The notes: generated by a model not told the origin, from the letters alone. 64,000 nt of DNA from Thiorhodococcus minor (GCF_010820565.1 NZ_JAAIJQ010000026.1:1-64000); one strand, 5' to 3'. Counted from the first letter of the stretch, positions 1-9,873 are shown. Numbers and translations are program-made.

Positions 1-1095
1 TCCAACTACAACGCCTGCATCGCCGCGCAGTCGGGTGCCGGCAAGTCCTTTCTGACCAATGAGCTGATCTCCACGACCCTGTCCGTCGGCGGGCGCTGCT
101 GGGTGATCGACGTCGGGCGCTCCTATGAGAAGCTTTGCGAAGCGCTCGACGGCCAGTTCCTGGCCTTCACCCGGGAGGCGCGGATCTGTCTCAATCCCTT
201 CGAGCTGGTGGTGCACTGGGACGAGGAGGCCGACATGATCGCGGCCCTGGTCGGGGCCATGATCGCACCCTCCGGCGGGCTCGACGACTATGCGCGCTCG
301 GGGCTCAAGCGGGTGCTCAAAACGCTGTGGGACGCCGAGGGGCGGGCGATGACCATCGACGGGATCGCTGCCGCTCTGAGCGCCGAGAGCGATCCGCGGC
401 TCCAGGATTTGGGGACCCAGCTCTATCCCTTCACCACCCAGGGCGAGTACGGACGCTTCTTCAACGGGCCCAACAGTATTGAGTTTTCCGCGCCCTTCGT
501 GGTCCTGGAGTTGGAAGAGCTGAAGGGCCGCAAGCACCTCCAGCAAGTCGTGCTGCTGCAGCTCATCTATCAGATCCAACAGGCGATGTACCTGGGCGAG
601 CGCGAGCAGGCCAAGCTGGTCATCCTCGACGAGGCCTGGGACCTGCTGACCCAGGGCGATGTCGCCCGCTTCATCGAGACCGGCTACCGGCGCTTTCGCA
701 AGTACCGCGGTGCGGCGGTCACCGTTACGCAATCGCTCAACGACCTCTATGCCCATCCGACCGGGCGGGCGATCGCCGAGAACTCGGCGCACACCTTCCT
801 GCTCGCCCAACCGGCGCAGGCGATCGACCAGTTGCGCGCGGCCAAGCGCCTGCCGCTGACCGAGGGCGGGGCGGAGCTGCTGAAGACCGTGCACACGGTC
901 CCGGGCGTCTATTCCGAAATCCTGGCCATCGGCGACTATGGGGCCGGGATCGGGCGCCTCATCGTCGATCCCTTCCGCCAGCTGCTCTATTCGACCCACC
1001 CGCGCGATGTGGCGGCCCTGAGTGCGCTGCGCCGGCAGGGGCTGTCGATCGATGCGGCGATCCGGCGGCTGCTCGTGGAGCGCGGGCATGGCTGA
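1..1095 (+). CDS. traC: TraC-type conjugation ATPase, 3' part of gene
   Basis: The reading frame is open from the first base, so the 5' part lies outside the window. The visible 364 residues are the C-terminal ATPase half of an F-type TraC/VirB4 protein, which powers pilus assembly at the inner membrane. The P-loop SGAGKS is at visible residues 11-16 and a Walker B segment VILDEAW lies near residue 208. A later stretch (GYRRFRKYRGAAVTVTQS) is typical of TraC/VirB4 sensor regions. The stop overlaps the start of the trbI-like gene by eight bases, so the genes are translationally coupled. In SXT/R391 elements traC is followed by trhF, traW, traU and traN, as here. Confidence 0.93.
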   Translation, partial: SNYNACIAAQSGAGKSFLTNELISTTLSVGGRCWVIDVGRSYEKLCEALDGQFLAFTREARICLNPFELVVHWDEEADMIAALVGAMIAPSGGLDDYARSGLKRVLKTLWDAEGRAMTIDGIAAALSAESDPRLQDLGTQLYPFTTQGEYGRFFNGPNSIEFSAPFVVLELEELKGRKHLQQVVLLQLIYQIQQAMYLGEREQAKLVILDEAWDLLTQGDVARFIETGYRRFRKYRGAAVTVTQSLNDLYAHPTGRAIAENSAHTFLLAQPAQAIDQLRAAKRLPLTEGGAELLKTVHTVPGVYSEILAIGDYGAGIGRLIVDPFRQLLYSTHPRDVAALSALRRQGLSIDAAIRRLLVERGHG

Positions 1096-1411
1096 GGGGC
1101 GTCCAGCGCTGGTGGGTGTCATCGTGGTCGCCGGGCTTCTTTGCCTTGCAACGGGTGTCCTGCTCAGCCTCTGGTGGCGGCGTGAGCTCGCCCTGGCGCT
1201 GGAGGTGCGTCCGCCGGTGCTGCTGCTGGACCTCTCGGAAGCCGCCCGTGGGGCGAGCCCGGACCAGATGACGGCGATCCTGCGCGACTACACCCAGGCC
1301 GCCGAGCGTCTGGCGGCGCGGGGCGTGCTCGTCCTCGATCGTCATGCGGTGATGGCCGCTCCGGCGGCGCTGACGCTTGGGGAGACGGAGGTGCCGCATG
1401 CGCCCGAGTGA
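1088..1411 (+). CDS. TrbI-like F-type conjugation protein
   Basis: A 107-residue protein with a short N-terminus, one hydrophobic segment (about residues 8-28, VGVIVVAGLLCLATG core) and a periplasmic tail containing VLLLDLSEAA and a VLVLDRHAV segment. Size, topology and place between traC and the signal peptidase gene match TrbI of F-type systems, a small inner-membrane protein affecting pilus extension and retraction. The ATG at 1088 is chosen because it overlaps the traC stop and gives the membrane helix the right place. Sequence identity to TrbI cannot be measured here, so the name rests on topology and position. Confidence 0.7.
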   Translation: MAEGRPALVGVIVVAGLLCLATGVLLSLWWRRELALALEVRPPVLLLDLSEAARGASPDQMTAILRDYTQAAERLAARGVLVLDRHAVMAAPAALTLGETEVPHAPE

Positions 1412-1967
1412 GGCGGAGGCAAGCGCTCGAAGCCCACGTCCGGCGAAACGCTGGCGGGAGCGCATCCGACTGCTCCGCTGGCGTTGGGCAGTTCTGGCCC
1501 TCATGGCGCTCTGCCTGACGCTGGGCCTCGGCACCTACGGGGCGATCCGCTACCGCCTCGGGATCGATCTTCAAGCCCACAGCTGCCTGGAGTCTGCGCG
1601 CGTCTTCCTAATCGACACCTTCGCCGGTCCCGAGGACGTGATCCAGGGTGACCTGATCGCCTTCCGCGCGCGGGGCCTTGGGGTGCCGGCCTTCGAGGGG
1701 CAATTGTTCGTCAAGCACGCTGCCGGGGTGCCGGGGGACTGGGTGACGGTCACGCCCACCGCGACCGCCATCAATGGCATGCCGATGGCTGAGGGACTCG
1801 CACTCGCCCCGGCGTTGCAGCGCAATCCGGCGAGCCTGGAGCGCCACGAGCGGGTCCCGGTCGGGCACTTCTGGATGCTCGGCGAGACCGACGACAGCTT
1901 CGACTCGCGCTACTGGGGCTTCCTGCCCGCGACGCGCATGGTCGGGAAGGCGTATGCGCTGTTCTGA
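1398..1967 (+). CDS. trhF: TrhF-type S26 signal peptidase of the conjugation system
   Basis: A 189-residue S26-family peptidase. One membrane helix (about residues 30-55) is followed by SCLESARVFLID, which holds the presumed nucleophile serine. The general-base lysine is in QLFVKHAAGVPGD and the family box GETDDSFDSRYWG is near the C-terminus. TrhF/TraF peptidases process pilin and other secreted transfer proteins. The start at 1398 overlaps the preceding gene by 14 bases. The same gene sits between traC and traW in SXT/R391 elements. Confidence 0.85.
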   Translation: MRPSEAEASARSPRPAKRWRERIRLLRWRWAVLALMALCLTLGLGTYGAIRYRLGIDLQAHSCLESARVFLIDTFAGPEDVIQGDLIAFRARGLGVPAFEGQLFVKHAAGVPGDWVTVTPTATAINGMPMAEGLALAPALQRNPASLERHERVPVGHFWMLGETDDSFDSRYWGFLPATRMVGKAYALF

Positions 1968-3162
1968 GCGCTGGTGGCTGGCCGCGATGCTGGGGCTCCT
2001 CGGCCACGGCGGGGCGCCGTTGGCGCTCGCGCAGTCCCCGCTTCCCGAGATCACGCTTCGGGATGAGGCCGTGCGCCTCCAAGAGCAGGCGCTCACGGCA
2101 CCGCTTCCGGGTTGGCTGACACGGCCGCAGGAGGGGGTGGCTGACTGGACGGCTTGGCTCCGGGTCGACGGCGAGGGTCTTCGGCCGTTGCTCCCCTCCG
2201 CAACATCCCCCGAGACTTCGGCGGTGATCCAGGGGCGTGGGCTCACCGTCACCGTTCTCGCCTCGCGGGCCTTGGGTGAGCCGCAACTGCGCGAGCTCTT
2301 CGTCCAGGCGGCCGGACGTCCCGAGGTCCGCGTCATCTTTCGCGGCGTCGCGCCCGAGGAATCGCTTGGGGCATTTATCCGCGCGACCCACGCCCTTCTG
2401 CCTGACACACAGGGAGAGATCGCCAGCGATGCCATTCCCCGCATCGAGATCGATCCGCGTCCCTTCCAGACCCCCTTGGTCGAGGCGGCCCCGACCCTGA
2501 TCGTCATCGATGGGGCAGGGACCGAGATCGCCCGCGTCAGCGGCATCAGCCGTCCAGACTGGCTGCTCGAGCAGGTCGGGCAGGGGAGACGGGGCGATCT
2601 GGGCGTGCGTGGCCCGACGGTTGCGATTGTGGAGCCCGATCTGATCGTGGAACTGCAACGGCGTCTGGCCGGGGTCGACTGGGGTGCCCGACGCGAAGCG
2701 GCCCTTGCTCGGTACTGGGAGCGGGCCGAGCTGACCGAGCTCCCGGCCGCCGAGAAGGTCCGCGAGCGGCGCCTGGACCTGACGCTGGTGGCTCAGGCCG
2801 ATGTCACGCTTCCGGACGGGACCACCCTGGTTCATGCCGGCGAGCGCGTCGACCCGCTCGCCGGCATGCCCTTCCGGCAAAGGCTCTTCGTCTTCGATGC
2901 CACCGATCCGCGTCAGGTCGCCGAGGTTGCGCGGCGTGGCGCGGCGAGTCGTGCCGAAGGACGGCTGCCGCTCTATCTGGCGACGCGGCTGAATCGTGCT
3001 GCGGGCTGGGACGGCTACCGCGCCGTTCAGGCGACCCTGCGCGATCCGCTCTATCTCCTCACCCCGGATGTCCAGCATCGCTTCCAGATCGAGCGGGTGC
3101 CTGCTGTGGTCGAGTCGCGCGACGGCACCCTGGTGGTGGCCGAATGGCCACCGGAGGGCTGA
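1954..3162 (+). CDS. traW: TrbC-TraW fusion, pilus assembly protein
   Basis: A 402-residue exported protein starting at ATG 1954, overlapping the peptidase gene by 14 bases. It opens with a signal peptide ending near GAPLALAQ. The middle part (about residues 90-210) looks like TrbC: ALGEPQLRELFVQAAG followed by VRVIFRGVAPEESL. The C-terminal half (from about residue 225) looks like TraW, with DVTLPDGTTLVHAGERVDPL and LFVFDATDPRQV. F keeps these as two genes; the fused form is the arrangement of SXT-type elements. Both parts act in the periplasm during pilus assembly. Confidence 0.85.
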   Translation: MRCSERWWLAAMLGLLGHGGAPLALAQSPLPEITLRDEAVRLQEQALTAPLPGWLTRPQEGVADWTAWLRVDGEGLRPLLPSATSPETSAVIQGRGLTVTVLASRALGEPQLRELFVQAAGRPEVRVIFRGVAPEESLGAFIRATHALLPDTQGEIASDAIPRIEIDPRPFQTPLVEAAPTLIVIDGAGTEIARVSGISRPDWLLEQVGQGRRGDLGVRGPTVAIVEPDLIVELQRRLAGVDWGARREAALARYWERAELTELPAAEKVRERRLDLTLVAQADVTLPDGTTLVHAGERVDPLAGMPFRQRLFVFDATDPRQVAEVARRGAASRAEGRLPLYLATRLNRAAGWDGYRAVQATLRDPLYLLTPDVQHRFQIERVPAVVESRDGTLVVAEWPPEG

Positions 3163-3164
3163 GG

Positions 3165-4223
3165 ATGCTCAAGCGATTCCCTCTGGGCTTCCTTCCGTCC
3201 GCGGCGCTGGTCGGGTTGGCGCTGTTGGTGATCCTCTCGGTGCGCGCCCAAGAGGACACCGCAACCGGTCTGGGCAACGCCGTCTGCCCCGATGCCGAGC
3301 TGCTCGGCCCCAAGCTCATCACCGACATCTGTTGGAGCTGTCTCTTTCCGCTGCGCATCGCCGGGGCGCCGATTGGGGGCGGGGCGGTCCCCAGCGATGC
3401 GAGTGACCAGGCGCTGTGCGCCTGCACCGACCCCGCCGGACTGCCGAGCCCGGGTGTGGTGATCGGGATGTGGGAGCCGGCGCGGATCGTCGAGTTGGTG
3501 CGTCTTCCGGGCTGCATGCCCTCCTTGGGCGGCGCCCGGCTCGATCTGGGGTCCTGGCGCACCCTCGGCACACCGGGGCAGGCTGACTACGACGGCTCCG
3601 ACAAGGCGTTCTACAACTACCATTACTACGCCTTTCCGGTCTTGGTGATGCTCGACCTGTTCTTCCCGGATCGCTGCAACGTCGATCACCTGACCGACTT
3701 CGATGTCCTCTATCTCTCCGAGCTGGACCCGACCTGGAACAACGACGAGCTGGCCTTCTTCACCAATCCGGAGGCGGCGTTCGTCGCCAATCCCATTGCC
3801 CAAGCGGCCTGTCTCATCGATGCCGCTTCAGCGACCACGGTGCAGAAGCCCCTGGACACCCTCTTCTGGTGCGCCGGTGCCTGGGGCGGGCTCTACCCCT
3901 TCACCGGACGCATCCCGACCCTCAACGGCCGTCCCGCGGAGATGAGCCTAGCCAGTGCCCGGGTGCTCGCCGCCCTACATCGGCGGGGCCTCGCCCGTCA
4001 GACCGTCGGGGATGCCGCCCTCTGCGAGGCGCCCTTCGCCTTGATGCTGCCCAAGACCCAGTACCGCCTCTCCCAGTTCTATCCGCTCCCGGAGGCCAAT
4101 TCCAACCACGTCATCGGCGAGAGCGAGCTGCGCTGGGGGATGTGGCGCAACATCCCCGGGGTCGGCGAGGACCACCTCTATCTGATCTGGCGCTGGCATG
4201 ATTGCTGCGCAACCTGGCTCTGA
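3165..4223 (+). CDS. traU: TraU, mating-pair protein
   Basis: A 352-residue protein starting at ATG 3165, two bases after the traW stop. It has an N-terminal signal or anchor segment (LVGLALLVILSVRA) and many cysteines, including the early pair in DICWSCLFPLRI. Segments such as YYAFPVLVMLDLFFPDRC and IYLIWR-like endings are typical of TraU, a periplasmic protein needed for DNA transfer rather than for pilus formation. Cysteine-rich transfer proteins of this block usually depend on DsbC-type isomerases. The 3' end overlaps the traN start by 26 bases. Confidence 0.9.
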   Translation: MLKRFPLGFLPSAALVGLALLVILSVRAQEDTATGLGNAVCPDAELLGPKLITDICWSCLFPLRIAGAPIGGGAVPSDASDQALCACTDPAGLPSPGVVIGMWEPARIVELVRLPGCMPSLGGARLDLGSWRTLGTPGQADYDGSDKAFYNYHYYAFPVLVMLDLFFPDRCNVDHLTDFDVLYLSELDPTWNNDELAFFTNPEAAFVANPIAQAACLIDAASATTVQKPLDTLFWCAGAWGGLYPFTGRIPTLNGRPAEMSLASARVLAALHRRGLARQTVGDAALCEAPFALMLPKTQYRLSQFYPLPEANSNHVIGESELRWGMWRNIPGVGEDHLYLIWRWHDCCATWL

Positions 4224-6594
4224 CCCTTTGGCGCCGAGGCGTCTTGGTGCGAGCGCGCTCGTCTGGCTTCTGACCACCGCGATCGCCTGGACCCCGTGGG
4301 CATTGGTCTGGGGTGACGACCTGCGCCGGGCGCTCGACTTCGATGAGGCGGCTACGGATGGGCAGACTTTGGGAGGGACGCTCGGGAGCGATCCGAGAAT
4401 TCTTGACCCTTTCGATCAGCCCGATGGCTATCGGATCTATTTCCCAGGGGCTGAGGAAGGTGACGTCACCGACTGGAGCACGCTCTACGGCAATCCCACC
4501 GCGCTTGAGGCGGCCGGGCTCCAGACGCAGCAGGACCTAGTCGACACGCCCTATGCCGAGGCTTCCGCGACCGGCCAGGCCTACCAGACCCTCCTCGAGC
4601 CGGTCGACCGCACGCGCAGCGATCTGAGCGGCGATCCCCTCTGGGACTTCACCGACGCGACCGTCGGCGCGCTCGACGACTTCACCGCGACCTATGCCGA
4701 CTGCACCTGGGACAACACCTTTCTGAGCCGTCCGCGCACGGTGCATGTTCCGGAGTACGCCGCCTGCCTGGTCCCGGACAAGGATCAACCCAAGCTCGGC
4801 TGCACGGCGACGCGCACCCTGGATGCGACGGTCTACTGGGACCCGATTGAGGTCGGCACCGATCCGGAGACAGGGGAGCCGATCATCGACTACGTGCGCC
4901 GGGTCGAAAAGCGGGTGGACGTCTGGAGCTGGGCATCGGCGAGCTGTCTGGCGACGCTCGAGGAGCGCCTCATGGACGGCTTCTGTCGCAGCACCACGAC
5001 CTGCACCGGCAACCCGGATGCCGACTGCGTCGGGGTCACCGGCGGGGAGCTGTGCGGGAGCGAGCTGGTGACGCCACCATACCTCGGCGAGACGGGCAAC
5101 GAGCCCTGGGAGGCGTTCTCCGGCATCGGCGCCGCCTGCATGCAGGTCAGCGTCGCCCTCGACTGCACCAGCTTCAACGAAGGTCAGATGGATTGTTGGA
5201 CCGATCCCGATGGGGTGACGCACTGCCCCGAGAACCCCGGCGATCTGGACAACTGCGCGGCCCTCGACGCCAATCCCCAGTGTCGCCAGGTCAGCCGCCA
5301 GTGTGCGGAGGAAGCCACCGGCCGCTCCGGTGTCTGCTACGTCGATCAGGTGGTCTACGACTGCGGCACCGATCAGGAGATCGCCGGCATTGAGCGCACC
5401 TCCGAGCTCGACTGCGGTGGGGAGATCCGCTGTCTAGGCGACGACTGCCTCTCCATCGAGCCCGAGGCCTCGGACGACTTCGATGAGGCCGTGGCGGCAC
5501 TCAACGCCGCGGAGATGGTCGCGCTCGATGCCGACTGCACCACGGGGAGCTGCCAAGTCTTCAAGGGCGAGGCGCTCGAGTGCAAGCGGGCCGTCGGCGG
5601 GATCGTCAACTGCTGCGAGCGCCCGAGCGGGATTTCGCTCGGGCTCTATCTGCAGCTGATGTTCTCCGTCGCCAAGCTCGACAGTGTCACCATGTCTTTG
5701 GTGAAGGCGGGCGTCTCCAACCCCGCCTTCGGTGCCTGGGAGACCCTGCGCTCACCCCTGGTCGACACCTGGTCGGCGGTCAAGGACGCCTTCACCTCGG
5801 CCGTCAACAACATCACCGGCAACACCACGGCGGTGACCACGGAGGCGGCCAAGCAGGGGCTGATCGCGACCTTCAAGCAACAGCTCCTGCGGCAGACCGT
5901 GCAGTGGACCGCCGAGGTCTTCGGCGCGCAGGCGGCCAATGCGCTCTTCGTCAATGCCGCGACCGGCGGGGCCGCCGTGGCGGCCGACGGCTCGGTGGCC
6001 TCGACTTTGGCGCTCAATCCCGCCATTTCGGTCGTGCTCTACTGGGTGATGTGGGCCTATCTCATCTACACCATCGTGATGATCCTGATCCGGCTGATCT
6101 GGGAGTGCACCGAGGACGAGTTCACCCTCGGCGTGCAGCGCGAGCTGAAGGCCTGTCACCGGGTCGGCTCCTACTGCAAGAAGAACGTCTTCGGGGCCTG
6201 CATCGAGAGCCGCGACAGCTTCTGTTGCTTCAACTCACCGCTCTCGCGCATTCTCAATGAGCAGATCCGCGGACAGGCCGGGATCGGTGGCTACGGCAGC
6301 GCCAAGCACCCCAATTGCTCTGGGATTGCCGTCGAGACGCTGGCTCAGGTCGACTGGAGTCGGATCGACCTCTCGGAATGGCTCGCGATGCTCACCGCGT
6401 CCGATCTGATCCTGACCACGACCGGTCTCGATCTGGAGACCCTGACCGAAGGGCAGGGCAACCGCACGGCCGACCGGCTTGAGGATCTGAGCGATGTCCA
6501 GACCGTCGGTGGGGCGAATCGGGCGGCCGAGGCGCAGGGGTGGGAGGAGACGCTGGAGACCTTGCCGCGGGCGACGGAGTCGACGACACCTTGA
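4198..6594 (+). CDS. traN: TraN, cysteine-rich mating-pair stabilisation protein
   Basis: A 798-residue protein with an N-terminal hydrophobic export segment (LVWLLTTAIAWTPWAL) and a very cysteine-rich middle (about residues 160-470), for example CRSTTTCTGNPDADC and CRQVSRQC. These are hallmarks of TraN, the outer-membrane adhesin that stabilises mating pairs. A strongly hydrophobic stretch near residues 606-632 (VVLYWVMWAYLIYTIVMILI) is followed by another Cys cluster, CKKNVFGACIESRD. It is the last transfer gene of this block. The next 240 bases hold no gene, and the operon gives way to cargo, as at the traN hotspot of SXT/R391 elements. Confidence 0.9.
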   Translation: MIAAQPGSDPLAPRRLGASALVWLLTTAIAWTPWALVWGDDLRRALDFDEAATDGQTLGGTLGSDPRILDPFDQPDGYRIYFPGAEEGDVTDWSTLYGNPTALEAAGLQTQQDLVDTPYAEASATGQAYQTLLEPVDRTRSDLSGDPLWDFTDATVGALDDFTATYADCTWDNTFLSRPRTVHVPEYAACLVPDKDQPKLGCTATRTLDATVYWDPIEVGTDPETGEPIIDYVRRVEKRVDVWSWASASCLATLEERLMDGFCRSTTTCTGNPDADCVGVTGGELCGSELVTPPYLGETGNEPWEAFSGIGAACMQVSVALDCTSFNEGQMDCWTDPDGVTHCPENPGDLDNCAALDANPQCRQVSRQCAEEATGRSGVCYVDQVVYDCGTDQEIAGIERTSELDCGGEIRCLGDDCLSIEPEASDDFDEAVAALNAAEMVALDADCTTGSCQVFKGEALECKRAVGGIVNCCERPSGISLGLYLQLMFSVAKLDSVTMSLVKAGVSNPAFGAWETLRSPLVDTWSAVKDAFTSAVNNITGNTTAVTTEAAKQGLIATFKQQLLRQTVQWTAEVFGAQAANALFVNAATGGAAVAADGSVASTLALNPAISVVLYWVMWAYLIYTIVMILIRLIWECTEDEFTLGVQRELKACHRVGSYCKKNVFGACIESRDSFCCFNSPLSRILNEQIRGQAGIGGYGSAKHPNCSGIAVETLAQVDWSRIDLSEWLAMLTASDLILTTTGLDLETLTEGQGNRTADRLEDLSDVQTVGGANRAAEAQGWEETLETLPRATESTTP

Positions 6595-6834
6595 GGCACG
6601 CAACAGCAGACGCTCGCCAAGCGCGGAGCAGTCACCAGCGATCCCGCCGTGGGCTGGAGCCCGCTCATCGCTTGCCGGGAGCGTCAGGCGGAACAACTGA
6701 CTGAGTGCGGCAGCCAATGCGACACGGGGGGAGTCGATTCAGGCCAGCCGGTGGCTTCGGGTATGTTCGTTCGTGTGTCCTGCATTCGTTACCGCGCGAC
6801 GGGCAGAGGTGCAGCGCCGTCGATCTGGTCACCA

Positions 6835-7620
6835 TCAGGAGACCGCTCCCCGGCGCGCGAGGATGTTGAGTCGCACATAATCGATCACGGGCTCGCCGAG
6901 CTGCTGCATCACCGCGTGCAGGAAGGGCGTGCGGTCCTGCTCGGGCAGCTGGTCCAGATGTTGGCGCAGACAGACGGTGCGCAGGTAGGTCTCAAGTGGC
7001 TCGCCCGGCGCGAGCGTTGTGGGCTCCGGCTGCAGCCAGCACTGCACGTCGATGAAACCGGCTGCCTTGAGGCGTTGCTGCGTCTCGGCCGGCGTGGCGA
7101 AGTGGGTCGGATCCAGGTCGACGCCCGCGGCCTTGGCGGCGGCATGGACCCGCGCGATATTGCCCGCACCGCCGCACTGGGCGACCAGCTGCCCCCCAGG
7201 GCGCAGCACCGCGGCGAGGTTGCTGAACAAGGCCCCGTGGTCATGAATCCAATGGAAGGTGGCCGTGGAGAAGACGGCATCCACGGGCGAGAACGGGAGC
7301 GGTTGGGCCAGGTTGGCACGCGCGAAGCTCACGCGATCTGCAGAGGAGGCGAGTCTGCGCCGGGCCTCGACCAGCATCGCTGCGGAGCGGTCGAGGGCGA
7401 TGACCGCCCCGCGCGGAACGCGTTGGCACAGATGCTCGGTGACTCGGCCCGAGCCGCACCCGGCATCGAGCACGCGCTCGTGCCCGTCCAGATGAAGACG
7501 GTCGAGCACGGCGACACCCCAGCGGGTCATGGGATCCGCGATGCGGTCGTAAGTCGTGGCGTCCCAGTCGGAGGCATCGCCCCGCTGGTGGCCAGCGCCC
7601 GCGTCGGTTTGGTTAGTCAT
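6835..7620 (-). CDS. Class I SAM-dependent methyltransferase (cargo)
   Basis: A 261-residue methyltransferase similar in layout to trans-aconitate 2-methyltransferase-type enzymes. SAM-binding motif I is VLDAGCGSGRVTEHL, the acidic residue of motif II is in VIALDRSAAML, and FSTATFHWIHD is the usual post-II box. The ATG at 7620 is preceded by an AGGTG ribosome site; upstream in-frame codons look non-coding. It is monocistronic, opposite to both the transfer operon and the defence operon, and marks the start of cargo in the traN-ssb interval. The substrate cannot be told from sequence. Confidence 0.8.
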   Translation of the reverse strand: MTNQTDAGAGHQRGDASDWDATTYDRIADPMTRWGVAVLDRLHLDGHERVLDAGCGSGRVTEHLCQRVPRGAVIALDRSAAMLVEARRRLASSADRVSFARANLAQPLPFSPVDAVFSTATFHWIHDHGALFSNLAAVLRPGGQLVAQCGGAGNIARVHAAAKAAGVDLDPTHFATPAETQQRLKAAGFIDVQCWLQPEPTTLAPGEPLETYLRTVCLRQHLDQLPEQDRTPFLHAVMQQLGEPVIDYVRLNILARRGAVS

Positions 7621-8222
7621 GTCACCTCTCTGGAACGCGATTGCTGGGATTGCCACACAGGACATCGGCGCAGTGGGCAAGGCACGCCCGCCACGGGCAG
7701 CCAGGTTCCCGCCTCGGACCTCAGCAGGAGCCGGCCGGCGCGACCCGGCCGTGCCCAAGCTGTCGAGCTAGCCATCGGCTCCGATGACAGCGGCCCGCGA
7801 TCGGACACTGGGGCCCGTCCATGTCGCTCGGGTCTGCCCGACGGCCAAGCGGTCACTCGGATTTCGCTGTCGTAGGGCAGCGATACGCGGAAAGCGGGAA
7901 GTTTGACCTGTTTCGGGAGTGACAAGTCACGACCCAGAAGCGACATTGGCCCTCCGAGCAGTACTGTTTGGATCGCGAACGATAGCGGACGCTAAGACGT
8001 GCGGTGGGTTGGCCACCGATGCTGCCCCCTGTGGAGCGGACCTCCAACCACATCGGTGCGTTGCCATACCTCCCGCATCTATCCCGTGCGCCTGTGACGA
8101 AGCGCCTGAGCCGGTACCCGACTGAGAACTCGTTAATCACCCCAAGCCTGCTCTCCAACTCGATCGGCGTGCCGCCTGGTAGTATCGTTGGTATCCCGCA
8201 GGCGACAAGAGCGTGATTCTTC
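7621..8222. other. Intergenic, no convincing gene
   Basis: About 600 bases between the methyltransferase start and the RtcR-like gene. I find no ORF with protein-like composition, no tRNA and no clear terminator. The promoter of the regulator gene must lie in the downstream part, but no strong consensus is visible. Confidence 0.5.
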
Positions 8223-9737
8223 TTGAGAAGAGTACTGATTAGCTGGATCGGTCAGCGCGACTTGGATGCGGTGGGGGATGATGGCGACGGCCCCGTCCTG
8301 GCCACCATGAGGCACCAGCAGCCGGATCAGACGTACCTGCTTTTCAACTATGCACCGGAAAAGGTTCAGCCGTATCTCGAATGGCTGCGGCGCAAGGCGC
8401 CAGCGTTGGCGAATATCGACGCGCGTCACGCGCTACTCCGCTCGCCCGTTGACTACACCGACATTTATCAGGCTGCGGAAGCGCTGCTCCAGGAGATCTG
8501 GGGCCTGCATCCCAGAGCACATCGAAGCATCCTAATCAGTCCAGGGACACCGGCGATGCAGGCGATCTGGATCCTGCTGGGAAAGACGCGCTTTCCAGCA
8601 GAGTTCCTCCAAGCCTCCCCGCAACAGGGTGTGCAGCCAGTCCAGCTTCCCTTTGCCATCTCCGCTGAGTTTCAGCCTGCTGATGCCGCCCAAGCAAGTC
8701 GGCAACTGCGGGAGCTGGTCGCGGCGGATGTGCCCGAGACGGCAGGCTTTGAGCGTGTCGTCACCGGACATCCGCGTCTGCAGGACCTCAAACGGCGCGC
8801 TGCCGCCCTCGCCCGCTTCGAGGTTCCCGTGCTCGTCCTCGGCGAAAGCGGAACCGGCAAGGAGCTGTTCGCGCGAGCCATTCACAATTCCAGCGCTCGT
8901 TCAGAGAGGCCTTTCGTCGCCGTGAACTGCGGCGCCATTCCGCCTGAGCTGATCGACTCGATCCTGTTCGGCCACGCCAAGGGCGCCTTCACTGGGGCCC
9001 TCCGCGATGCTGCCGGCGTTTTCGAGCAAGCCGACGGCGGCACCTTGTTTCTGGATGAGCTCGGCGAGCTGGCAGCCCCGGCGCAGGTGCGTCTTCTGCG
9101 CGTCTTGCAGGAGGGGCGCGTCGTTCCGGTCGGGGCCGACAAGGAACGGGAAGTGGACGTTCGGCTCATCTGCGCCACGCACCGCGATCTGCAGGCGGAC
9201 ATCGCCGAGCGGCGGTTTCGCGAAGACCTCTACTACCGCGTAGCGGTTGGCGTGCTGGAACTGCCTCCACTGCGGGAGCGCCAAGGCGACGTCCATCGCC
9301 TGACCGAGCACTTTCTCATCGAGATCGGCGAGCAGCTAGGTTTCCAACATGCCCTGTTGCTGACGCCGACTGCGCGCAACCGGCTGCTTCTGCACGCCTG
9401 GCCCGGCAATGTTCGGGAGCTGCGCGCGGCGCTGCTCCGCGCGGCGCTGTGGACAACGGATGGCCGAATCGACGCCCCTGATATCGACGGGGCACTTCTG
9501 GTTCGTACCGCAGCTTCGAACGATATCCTCAACCGCTCCCTTGGCAATGGTTTCGACCTTGATGCGCTTCTGCACGATGTCGAACGTCATTATCTCGAGC
9601 GCGCTATGCGGGCCGCGGAGGGCTCTAAGACGAAGGCGAGCAGGCTACTGGGGCTAGGCAGCCACCAGGTTCTTACCACGCGGCTGCGTCGCCAAGGACT
9701 TGACGAGAGTCCCAGAAAATCCTCGCGCGATCGGTAA
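8223..9737 (+). CDS. RtcR-like sigma54 activator with CARF-type sensor (island A)
   Basis: A 504-residue bacterial enhancer-binding protein. Residues 1-165 form an RtcR-type CARF sensor: a start [13 protein letters not shown] and the core [16 protein letters not shown], which corresponds to the ITTGTH region of E. coli RtcR. The AAA+ domain (about 180-400) has Walker A GESGTGKE, the sigma54-contact loop GAFTGA, Walker [12 protein letters not shown] and the R-finger region FREDLYYR. A Fis-type helix-turn-helix closes the protein ([12 protein letters not shown]). It starts at TTG 8223, which gives the same N-terminus as the second activator at 38042-39556. RtcR-type CARF domains relieve inhibition on binding an RNA-derived ligand. 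The operon directly downstream is the likely target; the ligand is unknown. Confidence 0.9.
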   Translation: MRRVLISWIGQRDLDAVGDDGDGPVLATMRHQQPDQTYLLFNYAPEKVQPYLEWLRRKAPALANIDARHALLRSPVDYTDIYQAAEALLQEIWGLHPRAHRSILISPGTPAMQAIWILLGKTRFPAEFLQASPQQGVQPVQLPFAISAEFQPADAAQASRQLRELVAADVPETAGFERVVTGHPRLQDLKRRAAALARFEVPVLVLGESGTGKELFARAIHNSSARSERPFVAVNCGAIPPELIDSILFGHAKGAFTGALRDAAGVFEQADGGTLFLDELGELAAPAQVRLLRVLQEGRVVPVGADKEREVDVRLICATHRDLQADIAERRFREDLYYRVAVGVLELPPLRERQGDVHRLTEHFLIEIGEQLGFQHALLLTPTARNRLLLHAWPGNVRELRAALLRAALWTTDGRIDAPDIDGALLVRTAASNDILNRSLGNGFDLDALLHDVERHYLERAMRAAEGSKTKASRLLGLGSHQVLTTRLRRQGLDESPRKSSRDR

Positions 9738-9743
9738 TAATGC

Positions 9744-9772
9744 TTACCTTTGAGGTAAGGTGCATTACCTTC
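9744..9772. promoter_or_regulatory. Inverted repeat, candidate activator site
   Basis: A perfect 7-bp inverted repeat CTTACCT-TTG-AGGTAAG (9744-9760) is followed by a third half-site ATTACCTT (9765-9772). It lies about 70-80 bp upstream of the candidate sigma54 promoter, a usual enhancer distance. It has no U-tract and so is not a typical terminator of the regulator gene. Binding by the RtcR-like protein is inferred. Confidence 0.45.
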
Positions 9773-9790
9773 GGCGCAGGCGCTAAGATG

Positions 9791-9824
9791 ATTAAGTGCC
9801 TGATTTAAAATGACATAATGGTTG
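9791..9824 (+). promoter_or_regulatory. 34-bp motif shared by both RtcR-like target promoters (copy A)
   Basis: The 34 bases match positions 39667-39700 in front of the island B operon at 26 positions without a gap. Both begin ATTAAGTG and end TAATGGTTG. The matched sequence stands out as AT-rich in a GC-rich region. It is a strong candidate operator or enhancer for the two related activators. Confidence 0.6.
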
Positions 9825-9841
9825 GCATGAAAGATGGATTA
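9822..9841 (+). promoter_or_regulatory. Candidate sigma54 promoter of the island A operon
   Basis: TTGGCATG at 9822-9829 fits the -24 element (GG at 9824-9825). The -12 position, ten bases on, reads GATGGATT with GG rather than the consensus GC (9836-9837). The start of transcription would be near 9849, just ahead of the DUF4258 gene. An overlapping alternative with exact GG-N10-GC spacing but a poorer -24 box has GG at 9836-9837 and GC at 9848-9849. Confidence 0.45.
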
Positions 9842-9873
9842 TCAGCGGCGACAGCCAACATGGAGCAGCCGCG

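Noticed and set aside
9733-9777. The CTTACCT/AGGTAAG repeat as a terminator of the RtcR-like gene
   Set aside because: No run of T follows the stem, and a third half-site next to it fits a protein-binding array better.
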